Source: Seminavis robusta
Lineage: Eukaryota > Bacillariophyta > Bacillariophyceae > Naviculales > Naviculaceae
DNA length: 64,000 bases
Reading direction: 5' to 3'
Assembly: GCA_903772945.1 (NCBI GenBank)
Contig: CAICTM010000414.1
Coordinates: forward strand, 1 to 64,000
Program-made: the position numbers and the translations under genes
In this document: positions 1 through 11,925 of the stretch, one piece after another
Layout of the letters: each line of letters starts with the position of its first letter
How positions within the stretch are numbered: the first letter of the stretch is position 1
The notes under the pieces: generated by a model
Database searches by the model: none
Seen by the model: the letters and a program-made list of their open reading frames with translations, nothing else
What the model was told of the DNA's origin: nothing

Positions 1-1370
1 GATTGTGACGACCAGTCGCATTGAGATGCAGGGAGTCAACGATGCCAATCCATTCAACAACAATCCGCTCAAACCGGGTATTCCCGTGCAAATCATGAGG
101 GGAAGAGTGTTGGAAGATGGGTTGGCCACATTGAACAAACTGGGACGCAATCTGCGACAACGAATCAATGTGCAGTACTTGAACGAAGCAGGGGCGCGAG
201 AGAGTGGTGTCGATGCCGGCGGATTGTTCAAGGAGTTTTGGACGGATTTGTGTGCCATTGCCTTCAATCCCAACTATGCTCTCTTTCGCGTCACAGAAGG
301 TGAGTCATGTTGTTCTTCTTTGTGTGTGTGCACTATTCAGGTTGCTGCCCTGCATTGTTTCTCAACCACAAGTGCATTTCCATTCGATTGTAAAGACGAA
401 CAAAACTGCTTGTACCCCAATCCGTTGTCTGGTTCCGCGCATGGTGCGGAAACCCACATTGTTCTCTTTGAGTTTCTGGGCCGCATTCTTGGCAAGGCTC
501 TCTACGAAGGCATTACAATCAGCCCACAGTTCTCCCACTTTTTCCTTTCGTTTCTTCGGGGCGACTACAACTATCTGCACATGCTACCCGATTTGGGCTC
601 TGTGGATAAGCAGTTGTACACTAATCTCATGTTCTTGAAGACATACGACGGCGACGCCGAGGATCTTTGCTTGACATTCTCGGTTGCCGTGGATGAGTTT
701 GGTGGAAACAAGCAGATTCCTCTCATACCCAATGGTGGCAACAAGGAAGTCACGAATTCCAACAAACAACACTACATTGGTAAGCCCGGACTGAACATGA
801 ATGAGCACATTCTTTGTGTTACGATTTGTGATACTCAAACACGATCTCTAACTCCTTGCTATTTACACAGGCTTGGTGGCCAAGTATTATGTTGTGGACA
901 GAGTAAAGGAGCAATCAGAAGCCTTCACTCGGGGTCTGTGGGATGTCATTGACAAGTCATGGCTACGGCTCTTTAACGAGCCAGAACTGCAGGTTTTGAT
1001 CAGTGGCGCTACAGGGGGTGCCCTCGATGTTGAGGATATGCGGGCCCACTCACGTTACATTGGTGGCTACACGGGCATTGAAACGACTATTCGTCGCTTC
1101 TGGAGCGTCGTGGCATCGTTGAACACGAAGCAACAAGCAGACTTGTTGCGTTTTGTAACCAGCTGCGAACGTCCTCCTCCACTTGGCTTTGCCAGCATGA
1201 ACCCTCCTTTTACCATTCAACGCGTGGGGATCATGCGAGATGGTGACCTCTTGCCAACAGCCTCCACCTGTTTCAATACCTTGAAGCTCCCAACCTACAG
1301 CAGCGAAAAGGTTATGAAGCAGCGGCTGATATATGCCATTGAGGCTGGGGCAGGATTTGAGCTAACTTAA
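1..1370 (+). CDS. HECT-type E3 ubiquitin ligase, UBE3B/UBE3C/UPL7-like (3' part)
   Basis: This is the C-terminal part of a HECT E3 ubiquitin ligase, which accepts ubiquitin from an E2 on a catalytic Cys and passes it to substrates. The reading frame is open at base 1, so the gene starts outside the window. My model is join(<2..299, 396..779, 871..1370), with GT-AG introns at 300-395 (96 nt) and 780-870 (91 nt), both phase 1; it gives 393 residues plus stop. Visible HECT landmarks are VDAGGLFKEFW, LYPNP, FEFLGRILGKALYEG, the substrate-lobe QIPLIPNGG, the catalytic-loop LPTASTCFNTLKLP with the active-site Cys, and the C-terminal AIEAGAGFELT, which resembles the UBE3B/UBE3C subgroup. The first intron acceptor (GTAAAG) lacks a clear pyrimidine tract, but it is the only nearby site I found that restores the HECT register. 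The gene converges on the LRR gene 205 bp downstream. Confidence 0.93.
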
Positions 1371-1574
1371 CCTGTCTATAGTACGGTAGCCGTTACTGTT
1401 ATCCTGTTTCGTTTAGTGTGTGATCTTCCAATAGCGATCACTTGTACATGTAATTTTGATACATCGCGGTGACGCATTCACCGAGAGCGTTTTTGCTTTC
1501 CGCCGCCTCTACGAGGTCCTCTTGCCGGAACAAGGTACGGCGGACCACAGGGCTGTATGCCTGATCCGGTTCGT

Positions 1575-4260
1575 TTATCTGGAGCACGCACACTTGGTAC
1601 AACCACAAAGACTGTCGGAGCAATCAAACCACAGCGAAGCCAAGGTGCAGAGTTCCGCGGGGACTTCTCCGGCAAGGCCGGGATTGTTGGTAATGTTGAA
1701 GACAATCAATGAGTTGTTGCTCGAGACCAAGGATCCCAGATTGGCAGGCAGTTCTCCGGTCAATTCATTGTCTTGGAGCCACATTTCGGACAAGTTGGGG
1801 AAGCTGGCAATCTCTTCGGGGATGGGACCGGTGTGGGCGTTTCCACTCACGATGAACCAGTGCAGGTTCTCCATGAGACCTAACTCGGAGGGAATGCGAG
1901 AGCTCAGTAGGTTGTTTCTCAAATTGAATTTGTGCATGTTGGTCATGGCACCCAGCTCTGTTGGGATTGGCCCCGTCAATGCGTTTTGTCGCGCAAAGAA
2001 TTCTTCCATGGATGTCAGCATGCCCAGTTCCGTAGGAATGCCACCTGTCGGAGTTGGAGAGAATGGAACGTGAGGAATGACACCTGCATGCATGGTGGAA
2101 TCTCTACATTGTGCCTTTGGACGAACGAACAAACAAACTTACCAGTGAACGAATTGAGATGCAGATACAGCCACACGAGAGAGGTCAGTTGTCCCAAGAG
2201 GGTAGGGATGGTAGCATCCAACTGATTGGTGTTGAGCAAGAGAATCTGAAGCTTGGACAGCATGGCCAACTCGGTGGGGACCGTGCCGGTGAACTATACA
2301 TATTCATGAATTCATGACGCTGTGAGCCACAATATCCGAAAGGCTCGGTCCTGTTCCAAATAAAATGACTGACTCGACAACTCACCTGATTCTCATTGAG
2401 ATACATCCATTCCATGTCGGACATTAGACCCAACTCGGTAGGAATGGTGTTTCCCAGGTTGTTGTCACTCAACATTAATCGTTTGAGATTGGACATGGTA
2501 CCAAACTCGGAAGGAATGGTTCCTTCCAACCAATTGGTAATGGCTCCCAATTCGACCAAATTTTTGAGATTGGCCAGTTCGGTGGGCATGGCTGTCAATC
2601 CGTTGTTTCCGACGAGAAGCGACGTCAAGGCTGTCAAGCGACCAAACTCGGATGGGATGGGACCTTCAGAACAGAACAGCACAAGGAATACATGGTAAGG
2701 TACAAATTGGGCACTTTTTCGAAGCATCTTGCTTTTGGTTGCGATATACGTACCAGTCAATTGATTATCAGTAAATTCGAGATTGGTCAATTGAACGAGA
2801 TTGCCCAATTGAACAGGGACACTGGACGCAAGAGCATTCTTGTCTAGCTGCAGACTCTGCAATCCAACCAACTGTCCAAATTCACTGGGAATGGCTCCGG
2901 TGAATCCACACCCATTCAAATGCAATGTCCGAAGGGATGCTCCAATATTGCCCAGTTCGGGGTGCAAGGGCAACTGCATGGGATTGGTATCGGCAATCAG
3001 TTCTTGCAACTGCGTGAGGAGACCAAGTTCCGTCGGAAGTCCCGCCAACCAATTGTCATTGAGATGCAACATGCGAAGATTGGTCAATGCCATTCCAAAA
3101 CCGGCACCAACTGGACCCACAAATTTGTTGTGGCTCAAATACAATTCTTGTAGATTCACCAATTGCGCCAGAGTCGCATCGGGAAAGGGTGCCATGAATT
3201 GATTGGAAGACAATCCCAATACTTGCAGATTGGACGATAAGAGTCCCAATTCGGACGGAATTTCTCCCATGATGGAATTGAGTCCCAATTGGAGTGTCTG
3301 CAAGTTGGTCAACAATCCAATCACGTCGGCTGGGAGTTCTCCACGAATGGCATTGGCGGCCAAATCGAGTGTGGTAAGTTTGGGCATGTCGCCTAATTGG
3401 GAAGGGATCAAATCTTGAATAACGGCGGTAATATTGCCATTGCGAATGTCAATGGTTTCCAACGAAGTCAAGAGGGAAATTTCGGGTGGCATGACGGCAT
3501 TGGGGCCGCCACGAACATCCAAATAACTGAGGGAGAGATGTTGGAATTCTCCCGCATCATTGCACGTGGGGAGTTGTGCTGTAGCGGCAGCCGTAGTGGT
3601 GCCAGTCGCGAGAACACTGTCTTGTCCTAGATTGTGAGTTCCGGCTCCTCCTACACTAAAGGAATCTAGAAATGCCGGAGTGATCCATTGACATTCATTG
3701 GTGGTATCATCCAACCAGGCATTTTGCACGGCGCGACCCCATCCATTTCCTCCAAACGAGTAATAGAAAGTGGAGAGTGCCAAGAGTTGATTGCGGCGCC
3801 AATCGGGCATGGTGGTAAAGTCGCGGTGAAACGTCACCCACGTGAATGCGCGACTTTGAGGCGAAGTGTCATCTTCCAGACTGGTTTGCGTAAAAGACGG
3901 TAGTGTTGCCTTGTAGGCCGTCACCAAGGTACCCGTGTCGGGAGACAGAGTACCAGTGGGAGTCGAAGGAGCCACAGTTGTAAACGTATCGGCAGGACTG
4001 GCCGTAATCTCGTCCACCGTCATAGTACTACTATCATCCAGAGTAGTAGTACTACTGCTCTGTACCGACGACTCGTCCTCTTTGGATTTGCGAGTCCCGA
4101 CCACCGCACCCACAATGGCGCCAATCAAGGCCATCAGCACCAACGCCAACACGGCCAACTTGGCAGTCGAGCAACCAGACGCTTTTTCATGATTCTTATT
4201 GGTAGTGTCGTCAATCACTCCCTCGTCGCCCGCTCGTTCTTCATCGTCTGTAGTAGTCAT
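1575..4260 (-). CDS. Single-pass membrane leucine-rich-repeat protein
   Basis: The model is complement(join(1575..2044, 2143..2293, 2386..2663, 2754..4260)), 2406 nt, 801 residues. The start is the ATG at 4260 (MTTTDDEERAGDE): an acidic N-terminus precedes a hydrophobic segment at about residues 30-52 (LAVLALVLMALIGAIVGAVVG), and no other start gives this layout. A Ser/Thr-rich linker, a DWRRNQLLALSTFYYSFGG cap and about 18 LRRs of the form L..L.L..N.L.G.IPSELG follow. The tail CSDSLCGCTKCACSR is Cys-rich. Introns are 90, 92 and 98 nt. The first and last split the Gly codon of an 'LTG/FTG' repeat motif. Such proteins are an expanded diatom family, often called receptor-like, but there is no kinase domain here, so the ligand and role are unknown. 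The topology, LRRs on the far side of one membrane helix, is inferred. Confidence 0.9.
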
Positions 4261-4765
4261 GGTTGCTTGTAATGATTGTTGTTGTCTACAGAAACACGGA
4301 ATGACAACAAGGATCTTGTGCGTGAGTTGCAATTCCAAAAATTGGAGAAATAAATGATCTTGCGTGATGCTCTCACAATTGTGTCGACTAAAAAGCTCAT
4401 GTGGCATGTGGACACATGCATCATCATTGGTTGGAGTTGCGCCCTCCAATGAGACGGTCAACTCCGCCCTGCGACATGAGAATTCAAAATGACAGCTCTG
4501 TTGGTTTGTAATCTCTGGCAGACAAGAGGAGCCAGGGTCACGTCTGGCTTTACAAGAAGCTCTGCTGGTTTGTAGCAAGCAAAGGACAATGCAACGGCTG
4601 GATCTTTGTTCCGTCACAATCTCAATAAGCTCCCCAAAGATGACAGTACGGCAGTAGATTTTGATGGGCCCATTGCATGAACATTGAACACAATTGACCA
4701 AGACATTGTGCAAAGGAACAGTTCCGAACCGATCGATACATTACTGTAGGCTATAGCTTGACAAG
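4261..4765. promoter_or_regulatory. Divergent intergenic region
   Basis: This 505-bp gap separates the divergent starts of the LRR gene and the UPF0210 gene, so it must hold both promoters and 5' UTRs. I see no TATA box or conserved site I would defend. The direct repeat of 'ctctg(c/t)tggtttgta' at about 4496 and 4560 may be a local duplication. Confidence 0.4.
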
Positions 4766-6160
4766 ATGAAACCACCACTTTTGTTTCGTGTAAGAACCGT
4801 GACAGCCTTTTTGTCCCTCCAGCCACAAGATTTTCCCGTCTCTTTGCCATCGCAATCACAACAACAACAACAACAACAGCAAGATGACAATAATCTACTG
4901 TCTTCCTCCAAAGCCGCCGAAAAGATCTCCCAGGCATCGGCACTATTGGAGACGCTGCAAACCGAACTGACACAAGCTGGATACGAAGTTCAAACGGTGC
5001 GAATAGCAACCAATCCGTTTGGTGAATGGTTATCGCATGACGACATGGAAACCGCCAAGGCACGCCTCTGCTGTTTGAATCAATTGTTGGATATCAATGG
5101 CATTGCCTTTTGTGCCGTGGGACCGGCTCAAAGCATTGCCGAAATTGAATCTTTGTGCGCCGTGATTGTCGAGACGAGTCCCTACGTGTCGTGTTCGGCC
5201 ACGGTAGCAGCGGGAGATGTAGTGGCGGCTCGTGCTGCCGCCCACTGTATGCGACACATTGCCGGGATGGCCAATGGATTGGGCAATTTTCGATTCTGTG
5301 CCGCGGCAGCCACCTGTCCACCGGGCATTCCCTTTTTCCCCGTCGCCAAGGCGGCATCTTGCCATGACACTGATGGCGATGATAGTATACAGCTTGGATT
5401 TGCCATTGGTTTGGAAAATGGACCACTGGCCCATCACTGGTTGTCCCAGGCTGGGTCGATTGCCAATGTCCCAACGGTGTTCAAAGAGGGTATGGCATCC
5501 ACATTGTCACCTCTGCAAGGTAAGTACTAGTACTGTAGCAGATCTATAGAGGGTCGTTTGCCATGGCAGGCAGGTTGGATTGAATTTCTAATCCGTTACT
5601 ATTTGCTTTGCATCAATCAATCAATCAATCACTCTCCAGACCTCTGTCTCCAAGTGGCCGACATTAACGAGTATTCCTATCTCGGCATGGATACCAGCTT
5701 GAATCCATCGTTGGACGCCGACAATGGTTCGGTGGCGGCCGCCATCGAATGCCTGTCGGAATTGGACCAATTCGGTGGTCCCGGTACCATTGCCGCGGCC
5801 GCCGCCATTACGACGGCCCTCCAATCCCTGCCCGACATTCAACTTGTTGGCTATTGCGGTCTCATGTTGCCCGTCTGCGAAGATCATCGCTTGGCGGCAT
5901 TGGCTACTTCTGCTGACATCAAAATTGCCGATCTGTTATCGATTAGCAGTGTCTGCGGTGTAGGCATTGACACGGTTCCCTTGGCGGGAGACGTTTCAGA
6001 GGATCGTTTGACGGCATTGATATTGGATGTGGCCGGATTGGCGGCACGATGGAACAAACCATTGAGTTGTCGCGTGTTGCCATTTGAAGGGAAACAAGTG
6101 GGTCAAATGACCGACTTTGATTCCCCCTACATGGTCAATACGCGGACGTTTGCATTGTGA
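4766..6160 (+). CDS. UPF0210/DUF711 family protein
   Basis: The model is join(4766..5519, 5640..6160), 424 residues; the intron at 5520-5639 (120 nt, GT-AG, phase 1) contains an ATCA tetranucleotide run. The product resembles the UPF0210 (DUF711) family, whose bacterial and archaeal members are about 450 residues and have no firmly known reaction. Recognisable parts are the N-terminal VRTVTAF strand, NGLGNFRFCAAA, CPPGIPFFPVA, GLENGPLAHHW in exon 1, and LDADNGSVAAAIE, FGGPGTIAAAAAITTAL and GYCGLMLPVCED in exon 2. A polyglutamine run encoded by (CAA)n at 4858-4880 sits in a lineage-specific insertion near residue 33. There is no obvious plastid or mitochondrial targeting peptide. I am confident of the family, not of any function. 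Confidence 0.85.
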
Positions 6161-6442
6161 TGTCTTTGTGCTATTTTAATTAAAATCCAAAGCTGTTTTG
6201 TCGGATGTGTAGATATATATATGTATATGTTGTGGATGTGTAGATATACATTGTTATTACTCTCCCAAATTATTGATCTATTTATTGTACAATTCACAAT
6301 CTTGTGTGATGAATATTTAGAATACAGAAGGACCCGCCCCCCTTTAGAATGGTTGTACCCGAAGCTACCCAGCAACCAAGAGGATCCCCACGGATCGACT
6401 CTCCCAGCTACGGTAGGTGGTTGGAGATACTCATTCCTTCCT
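6161..6442. other. Convergent 3' intergenic region
   Basis: AT-rich spacer between two convergent genes. A near-direct repeat, 'gtagata-tatat' followed by 'tgttgtggatgtgtagatataca', lies at about 6210-6250. Nothing else is seen. Confidence 0.4.
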
Positions 6443-7195
6443 TCATGTCCTGCAACCGACAGTTCGAGTGGAACTACAGTTGGCTGTAGTGTTGCTGTTT
6501 GTGTTGTTGTTGTTGTTCCTCCTTCGATGTGTTACCATCATTCGGACTTTGGATTTGAATGCCAAAAAGGGAGTATTGGTGTTGGGAACCGACTTGGCTT
6601 GCCGGAGTTCCTTTTGTCGTTCGTACGTTCGCTGGGCGGCCATATCTAGTTCCAAGAAGGAATATCCCCGCGACAAGAGTAGCAGCTCTCGTTGACGGGA
6701 TGGCACGGCACGAGGTCGCACGGTGCGTTCGGGCATGTAGTCGACGTGTTTGCGGAAGCGACGCACCAATTTCCAATCCAACGTTACCGAAGCTCCTTCT
6801 CGTGTACTGGGATTGTCGCCGAGAATGGTGGGAAACTCGAGGATTTCCACAGCTCCAAAACTCACTTGACGGCGGCGTTGTTGCCTGGTTCTTCTTCTAC
6901 TGCTAGTAAATGAGGACATGGAAGAAGACATGGAAGAAGAGGTTGTGGAGATTGACGATTCGGATAGGGCTAGTTCGTCGGGCGGTTCCTCGTCGGTGGT
7001 AGTAGTAGTAGTCGCTGCTCGCAGACACCCGGTGGCGCTGTTAGCGGCCGCCAATTGCCAAAGCCCTACCAAGATAACGGCATGTCTGACAAAGATATCA
7101 CGGTATTCCAGCGGAAGCACAAACCATATGACTGCCACCAATGGTATCATCGCCAAAGGCGATAGAGGCACAGTGCTATAGGGTAGAGTGGTCAT
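6443..7195 (-). CDS. Small membrane-anchored protein with GDNPSTREG motif
   Basis: This is an uninterrupted 250-residue frame from an ATG at 7195. Residues about 10-50 are hydrophobic (two possible short helices, LAMIPLVAVIWFVLPLEY and AVILVGLWQLAAANSA). Low-complexity Thr/Ser runs and an Arg-rich stretch (RRRTRQQRRRQ) follow, then the conserved-looking block VSFGAVEILEFPTILGDNPS followed by TREG and a LDW. I recall this V.F..VEI.E....GDNPS...G..L.L.W pattern as recurring in many uncharacterised stramenopile and algal proteins, often in low-complexity contexts; it has no assigned function that I know of. The C-terminus is basic and Asn-rich. It is convergent with the UPF0210 gene. The coding call rests on the intact frame and the motif. 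Confidence 0.65.
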   Translation of the reverse strand: MTTLPYSTVPLSPLAMIPLVAVIWFVLPLEYRDIFVRHAVILVGLWQLAAANSATGCLRAATTTTTTDEEPPDELALSESSISTTSSSMSSSMSSFTSSRRRTRQQRRRQVSFGAVEILEFPTILGDNPSTREGASVTLDWKLVRRFRKHVDYMPERTVRPRAVPSRQRELLLLSRGYSFLELDMAAQRTYERQKELRQAKSVPNTNTPFLAFKSKVRMMVTHRRRNNNNNTNSNTTANCSSTRTVGCRT

Positions 7196-8045
7196 GTTTC
7201 TTTGTTCTTGTGGTTGTTGTTGTTGGGATATAATAATAGGAGAAGAATCTCATCTACATACCGGTAGTCCTCTTCAGACGTCTCTTTGTTCTTGGGCACT
7301 GGATAGACTGGTCAGGATACACGTAACCAAGAGACAGGCTGCGCTGGATACTGCCAACAAAATAATGAGCTCTCGTGCTGTTTGTTGTGCATGCAACCCT
7401 GCTTCCTACGCCAAAAAAGAAAAAAGTGTTCGTTGACTCATCAGACTAAAAAGGGGGGAGCGAGGACAAAAGCTTTGGGAGCACCGCCAAGATCGGGTCT
7501 CACTCCGAGTGCCGAGGGTCCATGCATGTTTCAGTTTTATTCCTAAATCATAACTGCGATCGCTCACAAAGACAGACAGACTCGACTCGACTCGACTCCA
7601 CGAATTATTTTGCAAGTGAAACGGCAGCTGGCTACTACACCCTAGCAAGCAAGCCAATGAAAATAGTAATCAATGGATTAGATCTATCGTCCAGATGCTT
7701 GCTAAGGAGGGTAAGAACTGGTACAGTTGCGAGTGCCCAAGCAGGATGCTTTGTCCCATTTACACGAAAGATCGTGTGACGGGTTCATCTAAGTAAAAGT
7801 GACCTCTTTTGTGACAGCGACGGTCTCATTTACGGGAACCAACCGAAAGGATCTTGTCGTCCCACATTCGTCAAAGCCTTGAGCCGTTCCGCTTTCCCTT
7901 CTAAAGTGCCAGGTTAGTGACAATTAATTGGAATTGGGATGGTAATACACTCCAAACTCAATAATAAGAAAGCTCTAACTGGGAGTCATCAGTACTCAAG
8001 CTTTCTTAGCCAAGTGCTCTATTTTGCCACTCATTTTATTTCTAA
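7196..8045. other. Gene-free stretch
   Basis: No supported gene. There is a short pentanucleotide run (ctcga repeated) near 7578-7600; short open frames here lack composition or motifs that suggest coding. Confidence 0.5.
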
Positions 8046-8048
8046 TAA

Positions 8049-8374
8049 GAGCATTCAACACCGGGACCACGGATAGCACAAATGGTTGGAGGTTGACCAT
8101 CCTCGCTGCTAGGCTATGCTTGCTCGCGAAAGAGAACCTCAATGCTCCTATTGTGATGTTAGGGCAATTCTTCTCCTTAAGTAAATTTGGATCCAATGAG
8201 TCAAATGGGTTTGGGTCGGCTGTTGGGCCTACCCAAACAGTTCCGATGTGGCTTACGCAAATCGATCCACATGGTCGCTAAACCCATTTGACTCAGTCGA
8301 CTCAGGTCGGCCGGCGATACTCGATGCCAACCATTTGAGTTTTGTGCTATGGGTGGTCCCGTTGTTGAATGCTC
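8049..8374. mobile_element. Harbinger/Tourist-like MITE
   Basis: This 326-bp non-coding element has terminal inverted repeats. The left end GAGCATTCAACACCGGGACC and the reverse complement of the right end (GAGCATTCAACAACGGGACC) match over the first 20 bp but one, and similarity continues for about 40 bp to 'atagcacaaa' and 'tggttgg'. It is flanked by TAA on both sides (8046-8048 and 8375-8377), the TWA-type duplication typical of PIF/Harbinger elements, and GAGCAT...ATGCTC ends fit that superfamily. An inner inverted repeat, 'gagtcaaatgggttt' near 8199 and its complement near 8280, makes most of the element able to fold back. No transposase is present, so it would need an autonomous partner. 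Confidence 0.75.
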
Positions 8375-8377
8375 TAA

Positions 8378-9253
8378 CCAAACAAGCCAATTCCAGTATA
8401 GAAGACTTTCTTACTAAAAGCTTCTAGATCAAGCAGTTTAGTGTTTGGATACACCCAGTGCACCTGGGCCTTGGGGTCCAACTTGCTCAGGACTCTTATT
8501 ATTAATTGGTTTGGATCAAGTAAAAGTGGTGATCACTGTCTCTGCCACCAGGCATAAAATTTTTGCAGATTTCTAAAGGCACAAGTTAGGAGCATTTTCA
8601 TGGTGTCAGACTAGTATTTATTGTGCTTTGAGGTATCAATACTGGGAAGCTTTCTGACAAGTTTGTGATATTTCAGTATAGAAAGATTCTTATCTTTTTC
8701 TAAAATCTGAGTACTCGCTTTCTTATTTGGAGTTTCTTACCTTCAGGTTTGGAGAGAAGGACATGTAATGTACCAGTGACCGTAGGAACGAAAAAGGGCA
8801 CGAGCCATTGAAATACCCCCAAAAGCTCCCCCAAATATCATCATCTGAATCATGCAGTTTCCCCAAGCAACATTCCTTCCTTTGCGTGGTACCAGTACCG
8901 GTAGCCGGTAGTGGAGTCGATTCGAGTCTATTCGGTACTAGCTAGCTAGTACCACCTTGGCCGCCGACCCAACAACTTATTTGAAAACTCACAATTTAAT
9001 CCGGGGCCGCCATAGACTTGACTTGTTCATTCCAGTCTGGCCAAAGGTATTCAACTTGCTGGACGGTACCAACCAGGGACGGTTTGGACTTGGCTCGTTG
9101 GCTGGATACAGTACTTGGCTGCCAACCTGCAGTCCGAGTGGTTCGTATATTCGTAGCTGATGGCTTGCTTGGTTCATCAATCTAGTAGAGTGCAGCCAGA
9201 AGTGGATGTGGGGCGTATGAAGGAAAGTCGCCTTGCACCGTTCCTCAAGAACC
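8378..9253. other. Gene-free stretch
   Basis: No convincing coding sequence. A palindrome-rich patch at 8888-8955 contains ACCGGTA, CTAGCTAGCTAG and GGTACC sites of the type scattered through the intergenic DNA of this window. Confidence 0.5.
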
Positions 9254-9670
9254 TGCACTACGCTAAAAGCTAGTGTAAAGATCTTTCGAGTGTTTTGAGT
9301 TTGAGAGAATGAAAGTTATGAGAGGATTAGAAAGCTATGAAAACTAATCAACGAGAGAGATCCACAATCAAAGGATCGTAGATCTGAACTCCGCGGGAGA
9401 CTGTAGAGTGTGATAGAGTAGGTTGCGGTAGCATCTACTCACTCCACGATCCAAAAACGGAACGCGTGGAAGATTCGTCTAGCATTTATCTAGTAGCGTG
9501 GAATCTCTCCACGCAGCTAAATATCTAGCGCGATGTTTCACCATCGACCTAGTATGACTAGCGGTCATGAGAACCTGTCTCAATGACTATTCACAAAGAC
9601 TCAGTCATGAGTCGAACTCAAACCCTATCTAGGATCGAGTCGCGAATAAGGCTAAGAGCCGTGTTTTGCA
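9254..9670 (-). repeat. LTR of Ty3 copy A (3' LTR in element orientation)
   Basis: The 417-bp LTR ends in TGCA at both sides. Just inside it, 'ttcgccccctgacaagg' is, on the minus strand, a purine-rich stretch ending in a G run, the expected polypurine tract. It holds several short palindromes, for example cgcgtgg...ccacgc. Confidence 0.88.
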
Positions 9671-11900
9671 TTCGCCCCCTGACAAGGTCACGGAAGGCAC
9701 GACACAGTCGGACAAGGAGAACATATGAATTAAAGTGCGGGGCACTCTCCGGAGATTGGATGTAGACATGTGCGTCGCACGATGGCAATCCTACAAGGGG
9801 ATCAGGCTGTATGGGTGTAAATACCTTATGTTCCAAGTCTGGTAGACTGTGCGGCTATTGGCGGTAGTATGTCGGAGCCTTACAGTGCCATTGTTATTGA
9901 CTCGGTCTGTGTGGTAAGGACCTTGTGCTTGGCTGACCGTATTAACGGTTCTGATACTGATGAATCATCAAGTGTCGTTGACATGGTGTTGATGAGGGAC
10001 ACTGCGTGTTCTCCTTATCGGTGTTTTTTCTGGATAAGTCGTTGGGACGTTCCTTATGTATTTCCGGTTTGCTTTGAAACGGATGTGTTGAAGCTTGTCA
10101 CGATTGACGCGCGTGAACTTGCACGAAGTCCATGTTCATCCCGGAGAGTCTTCTCGACCTCTACGCGGGATTCACGTTCTCTTGTCCATGACGACCGTCA
10201 TGGATACTGGGTAACCCACGTCTGGTTCAGACGATGGTTACTCCGTCTGCTGTCTTGGAGCAGCCCTTGGTAGTTCATTGGTCCAATGAATCTACGACGT
10301 TACTTCCTGTTGGTAGAAGAGCGATAGCTGGATCTCTGTTATGTTTTTAGTTAAGAGTTGGCTTCTTTCTCGAGAAGTCCAATTGTCTAGATACTCCAGT
10401 TCTTCCTATCGAGGAAGGCCTTGGTATGTTGATTTCAATCCCGACTTCTTGAAGTCTTTGGGAAAGGTCATCCTACTGTTCAACGCGATCTGCGAGAATC
10501 GACGTCCGTTAGGATGAGTTGACATCAACGTATGCACGGAACATTTCTAAGTCATGCATGGGTGCTTTCATCTTTCTTTGGAAGATGTCGGGACTATTAC
10601 ATAGGCCATTGGCAACCTCTGGTACTCGTGCTTTCCCTTCGGGAGTGCAATGGCATATGCAATGGCATAGTGTTCTTCGAGTGAGTGACAGTCGATGTGG
10701 TATTGTCCCGTGTTCAGGTCTAGCTGGTGGCGCACTTGAATCCATCGGGTTCAAGAGCATGTCCCTTATCTTTGGGATAGGATAAGCTTCCGCTTGATCC
10801 GTTTTGTGGTTCCCGAAAAGCCGAGTGAATCGTGCAGATCCCTCTTCTTGGGAACGATAAAAGTTGGTGCCGCCCACTTGAACGATTCACCTTCTTAGTC
10901 CCCTGTTTCGCAGAGACGTTCAACCTCCTTCTTAGAGTGTTGGATGGACCCGTGGAGTAGGGTGAGCCCTAGTGTATAGGATTTAACGTCGGACGAAGTT
11001 CTACTTCGTAGTCGTCCCTTCGCAACCTCTCCCAAAGTATCCTCGACTGGGTCGAAGCACTTGGTTGAAAAGGCATGAGGCAGTTCTTGCTCCTCCTTGT
11101 TTAACGGATTTCGACTCTGGCATATCTGCCTTAAGCCTATTTGTTCGTATGTCGTATCAAGAATCTTCTTGAGACTATTTGCATTGTCGCTGACAGTGCA
11201 GAATCGGAAATGGAGAAGTTCTCCTTTCTATTGGTGTTGCTCTCTTTGCCGGGAAAAATGCATGGTTCACCCCAATGACATGGTAGTGAAATCAAACTTG
11301 ATTCTTTAGATCGAGAGAGTGTCTTGACCTATGATCCGTCTTGCGCCCCCAAGTTCTGGTGACGTGTAAATTCCACTTGATAATCTACCATCGTGGAACT
11401 CAGAATCGCGAGTGTGCCCTTACTCTTCGTGCGGGGTCTCAATTCCTTCATAGAAGCAGTCCGCAATGTTTGGACGCCCCCATGATTCTTCATGAGTAAA
11501 CTCTTAGCAATGAGTTGAGCAATTAAGTTCCGGATGCTTCTGTATCCAGTAAGCAACAGAGTGTAACGGGTTTTCGTTTCCCTTTCGCTCGTCTGTTAAA
11601 TCTAACATAGACGATAGTTTCAAGGTCTCTTGTCGTGCGACGTTGATGAGTTGATTGGCCATGGACGAAGTTAACGATGCTGAACAGATCGTCAGTGTCT
11701 AGTTGAGCAGTTCTAGGAAATTTCTAATTCCGTAGACTTCGTTAGTTGCAAACAAACTTTTTTACTATTTAGTGAGATATCTTCATCACTTAGGTATTGA
11801 GAAATCGGAAACATGGTTCCGTTGAATCATCATCCTGGCCTAATCCTCAGACGGAGATCTCTCCATCCGAATGATTGAAGTCGAATTCGGCAAGCGCCTT
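9671..11900 (-). pseudogene. Ty3 copy A pol remnants (reverse transcriptase)
   Basis: Only fragments of pol survive. On the minus strand near 10877-10509 the translation contains GLCNSPDIFQRKM...LEMFRAYVDV, matching the region around the catalytic YxDD of Ty3/gypsy reverse transcriptase with the motif eroded, and PIPKIRDML upstream. The part corresponding to the end of integrase lies at 9840-10030, aligning with copy B 44140-44340. The central integrase and RNase H are missing. Many stops and frame changes make it non-functional. Confidence 0.7.
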
Positions 11901-11925
11901 GTCGCAGCGGCCATCTTCTTGTCCA

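Noticed and set aside
300-372. Alternative acceptors (positions 340 and 372) for the first HECT intron
   Set aside because: Both would put the following LYPNP motif out of frame; only the acceptor at 395 keeps the HECT register.
5030-5474. Minus-strand frames inside the UPF0210 gene
   Set aside because: Antisense shadows; the plus strand has family motifs throughout.
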